Shown here one piece after another: positions 6,886 to 7,797 of a DNA stretch of 7,797 bases. The translations under genes and the position numbers were made by a program. Location of the stretch: NCBI GenBank assembly GCA_030433225.1, contig JAUIMD010000080.1, positions 1 to 7,797 of the forward strand, read 5' to 3'. Each line of letters starts with the position of its first letter. Positions within the stretch are counted from its first letter, which is position 1. Below the pieces are notes generated by a model. It worked only from the letters and a program-made list of their open reading frames with translations. It did not search any database and was not told where the DNA came from. The DNA is from Bacteroidia bacterium. GTDB lineage: Bacteria; Bacteroidota; Bacteroidia; Bacteroidales; UBA5342.

Positions 6886-6920
6886 AAAAAAACAAGACCT
6901 GCTTAAAAAGGTCTTGTTTT
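6886..6920 (-). terminator. Intrinsic terminator overlapping the end of leuD, inside the operon
   Basis: On the minus strand AAAACAAGACCT (6920-6909) pairs perfectly with AGGTCTTGTTTT (6900-6889), a 12-bp stem with an 8-base loop, then three more U, giving U7 in all (6892-6886). The left arm is the last leuD codons and the stop codon TAA (6905-6903) lies in the loop. Only four pairs are G-C, so read-through is likely and it may act as a polarity or attenuation element ahead of cimA and leuB. Confidence 0.75.
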
Positions 6921-7502
6921 GGTAAATTCTTTGATTTCGTCTTTAATGTTCTGCAGATAGTCAATATCGTCAAAACCGTTCAGCATATTTCCTTTTTTAT
7001 ACCCGTTTATTTCAAACGATTCCGATTCTCCGGTTGCCACCAGGGATACAGTTTGAGCGGGTAAATCCACTTTAATTTCAGTTTTGGGATCTGCCTCGAT
7101 AGCAGCAAACAACTTTTCTGCAAATTCAGGAGATACCTGTACGGGCAACACTCCCACATTTAAACAGTTGTTTCGGAAAATATCTGCAAAAAACGATGAA
7201 ATTACACAACGCAGGCCAAAGTCGTACACCGACCATGCTGCATGCTCGCGGGAAGAACCGGATCCAAAATTTTTTCCACCTACCAAAATTTTAGAACCTG
7301 CGTATTTCGGGTTGTTTAACGGGAAATCTTCAATGGGGTTTCCTTCGGCGTCAAATCTCCAGTCGCGAAAAAAGTTAATGTCAAAATCTACACGTTTTGT
7401 TGCCTTTAAAAAACGTGCCGGAATAATTTGATCGGTATCCACGTTTTCTATGGGTAAGGGATATGCTGTGCTGGTTAATACTTCAAATTTATCGTAAGCC
7501 AT
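6903..7502 (-). CDS. leuD: 3-isopropylmalate dehydratase, small subunit
   Basis: LeuD is the swivel-domain subunit that pairs with LeuC to isomerise 2- to 3-isopropylmalate, and in this context probably citramalate to beta-methylmalate. The 199-residue length is typical. Visible motifs are NVDTDQIIPARFL (residues 20-32), GGKNFGSGSSREHA (75-88, the substrate-binding SSREHA loop), ADIFRNNCLNVGVLPV (106-121) and the C-terminal LNGFDDIDYL. The ATG at 7502 lies 10 bases after the leuC stop with an A-rich leader (AACAGAAAAA), indicating translation coupled with leuC. The final codons form one arm of a terminator-like hairpin whose loop contains the stop codon. Nothing in the sequence suggests a defect. 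Confidence 0.96.
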   Translation of the reverse strand: MAYDKFEVLTSTAYPLPIENVDTDQIIPARFLKATKRVDFDINFFRDWRFDAEGNPIEDFPLNNPKYAGSKILVGGKNFGSGSSREHAAWSVYDFGLRCVISSFFADIFRNNCLNVGVLPVQVSPEFAEKLFAAIEADPKTEIKVDLPAQTVSLVATGESESFEINGYKKGNMLNGFDDIDYLQNIKDEIKEFTKTRPF

Positions 7503-7512
7503 TTTTTCTGTT

Positions 7513-7797
7513 TTAAGCGTTCATAATTGTTCTGGGGTCAGTAACCACTCCTTTAATTGCAGTTGCTGCTGCTACCAGCGGCGATGCCAATAAGGTTCTT
7601 GCCCCGGGTCCCTGGCGTCCTTCAAAATTTCGGTTGCCAGATAATACGGCAGCAACTGAGAGATCACCCTCTTTAATACAATCGCTAATGGGCTCTAATA
7701 AAGGACCTGAATTACCAATACAGGTGGTGCAACCATAACCCACTACATTAAAGCCTAGGGCTTCGAGTGAACCCATAAGATTGGCTTTAGCAAGATA
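7513..7797 (-). CDS. leuC: 3-isopropylmalate dehydratase, large subunit, C-terminal part; AcnA-like/LeuC-like hybrid
   Basis: The frame is open to the window edge, so only the last 94 residues are seen; an ATG at 7776 is internal. The segment covers the CxxC of the 4Fe-4S cluster (C23 and C26 in GYGCTTCIGNSG, numbering from the edge) and the substrate-binding block NRNFEGR (R56, R61), so cluster and substrate contacts in view are intact. Position next to leuD, the short 10-base gap and the LeuC-like end (GRQGPGARTLLASPL, then VVTDPRTIMNA and stop) support large-subunit LeuC. Oddly, the first 52 visible residues, YLAKA...LGFNVVGYGCTTCIGNSGPL...AAVLSGN, read like the AcnA (iron-regulatory-protein type) aconitase family and unlike normal Bacteroidota LeuC, which has a GCSACLAMN-type cluster loop. 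It could be a natural divergent clade, a recombinant gene, or an assembly chimera. The stop after domain 3 excludes a full-length AcnA. Confidence 0.85.
   Translation of the reverse strand, partial: YLAKANLMGSLEALGFNVVGYGCTTCIGNSGPLLEPISDCIKEGDLSVAAVLSGNRNFEGRQGPGARTLLASPLVAAATAIKGVVTDPRTIMNA

Noticed and set aside
7084..7431. 115-codon plus-strand open frame inside leuD
   Set aside because: Fully antisense to leuD, with composition explained by leuD codons; no family features.

Overview
The window looks like chromosomal DNA from a member of the Bacteroidota, perhaps a marine or gut Bacteroidales/Marinilabiliales-type organism; the genus cannot be fixed from the sequence. Reasons: a TamL-type Omp85 barrel, a PF13568-like outer-membrane barrel, a short-signal lipoprotein, gene starts preceded by A/T-rich leaders with no Shine-Dalgarno motif, and a leucine-operon order (leuC-leuD-second LeuA-like enzyme-leuB) that I associate with this phylum.

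Layout. Left, plus strand: the 3' end of an Omp85/TamL-like outer-membrane assembly protein (1-669), a 331-base AT-rich spacer, and a complete class II fructose-bisphosphate aldolase (1001-2074) closed by a clear intrinsic terminator. Middle, minus strand: an AT-rich pair encoding a small outer-membrane beta-barrel (3311-3997) and, downstream of it, a lipoprotein with YD/RHS-like degenerate repeats (2212-3210). Right, minus strand: a branched-chain amino acid operon read from right to left, leuC (partial) - leuD - cimA - leuB, ending in a strong terminator at 4047-4078.

How the genes work together. The enzyme at 5268-6794 would often be labelled 2-isopropylmalate synthase, but it matches Leptospira-type (R)-citramalate synthase, including the residues that select pyruvate and most of those described for isoleucine feedback. 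LeuC, LeuD and LeuB act on both the isopropylmalate and the citramalate series. The operon therefore probably serves leucine synthesis and a threonine-independent isoleucine route (pyruvate + acetyl-CoA to citramalate to 2-oxobutanoate).

Most interesting points: (1) the visible C-terminal part of LeuC reads as a hybrid, AcnA-like up to the SGNRNFEGR block and LeuC-like after it; (2) the leuD-cimA junction carries an intrinsic terminator whose loop holds the leuD stop codon, followed by a second GC-rich inverted repeat; (3) a 7-bp imperfect tandem repeat lies directly upstream of leuB; (4) the lipoprotein/barrel pair is clearly lower in GC than its neighbours. No new defence system, mobile element, CRISPR array or RNA gene was found; most of the window is core metabolism.
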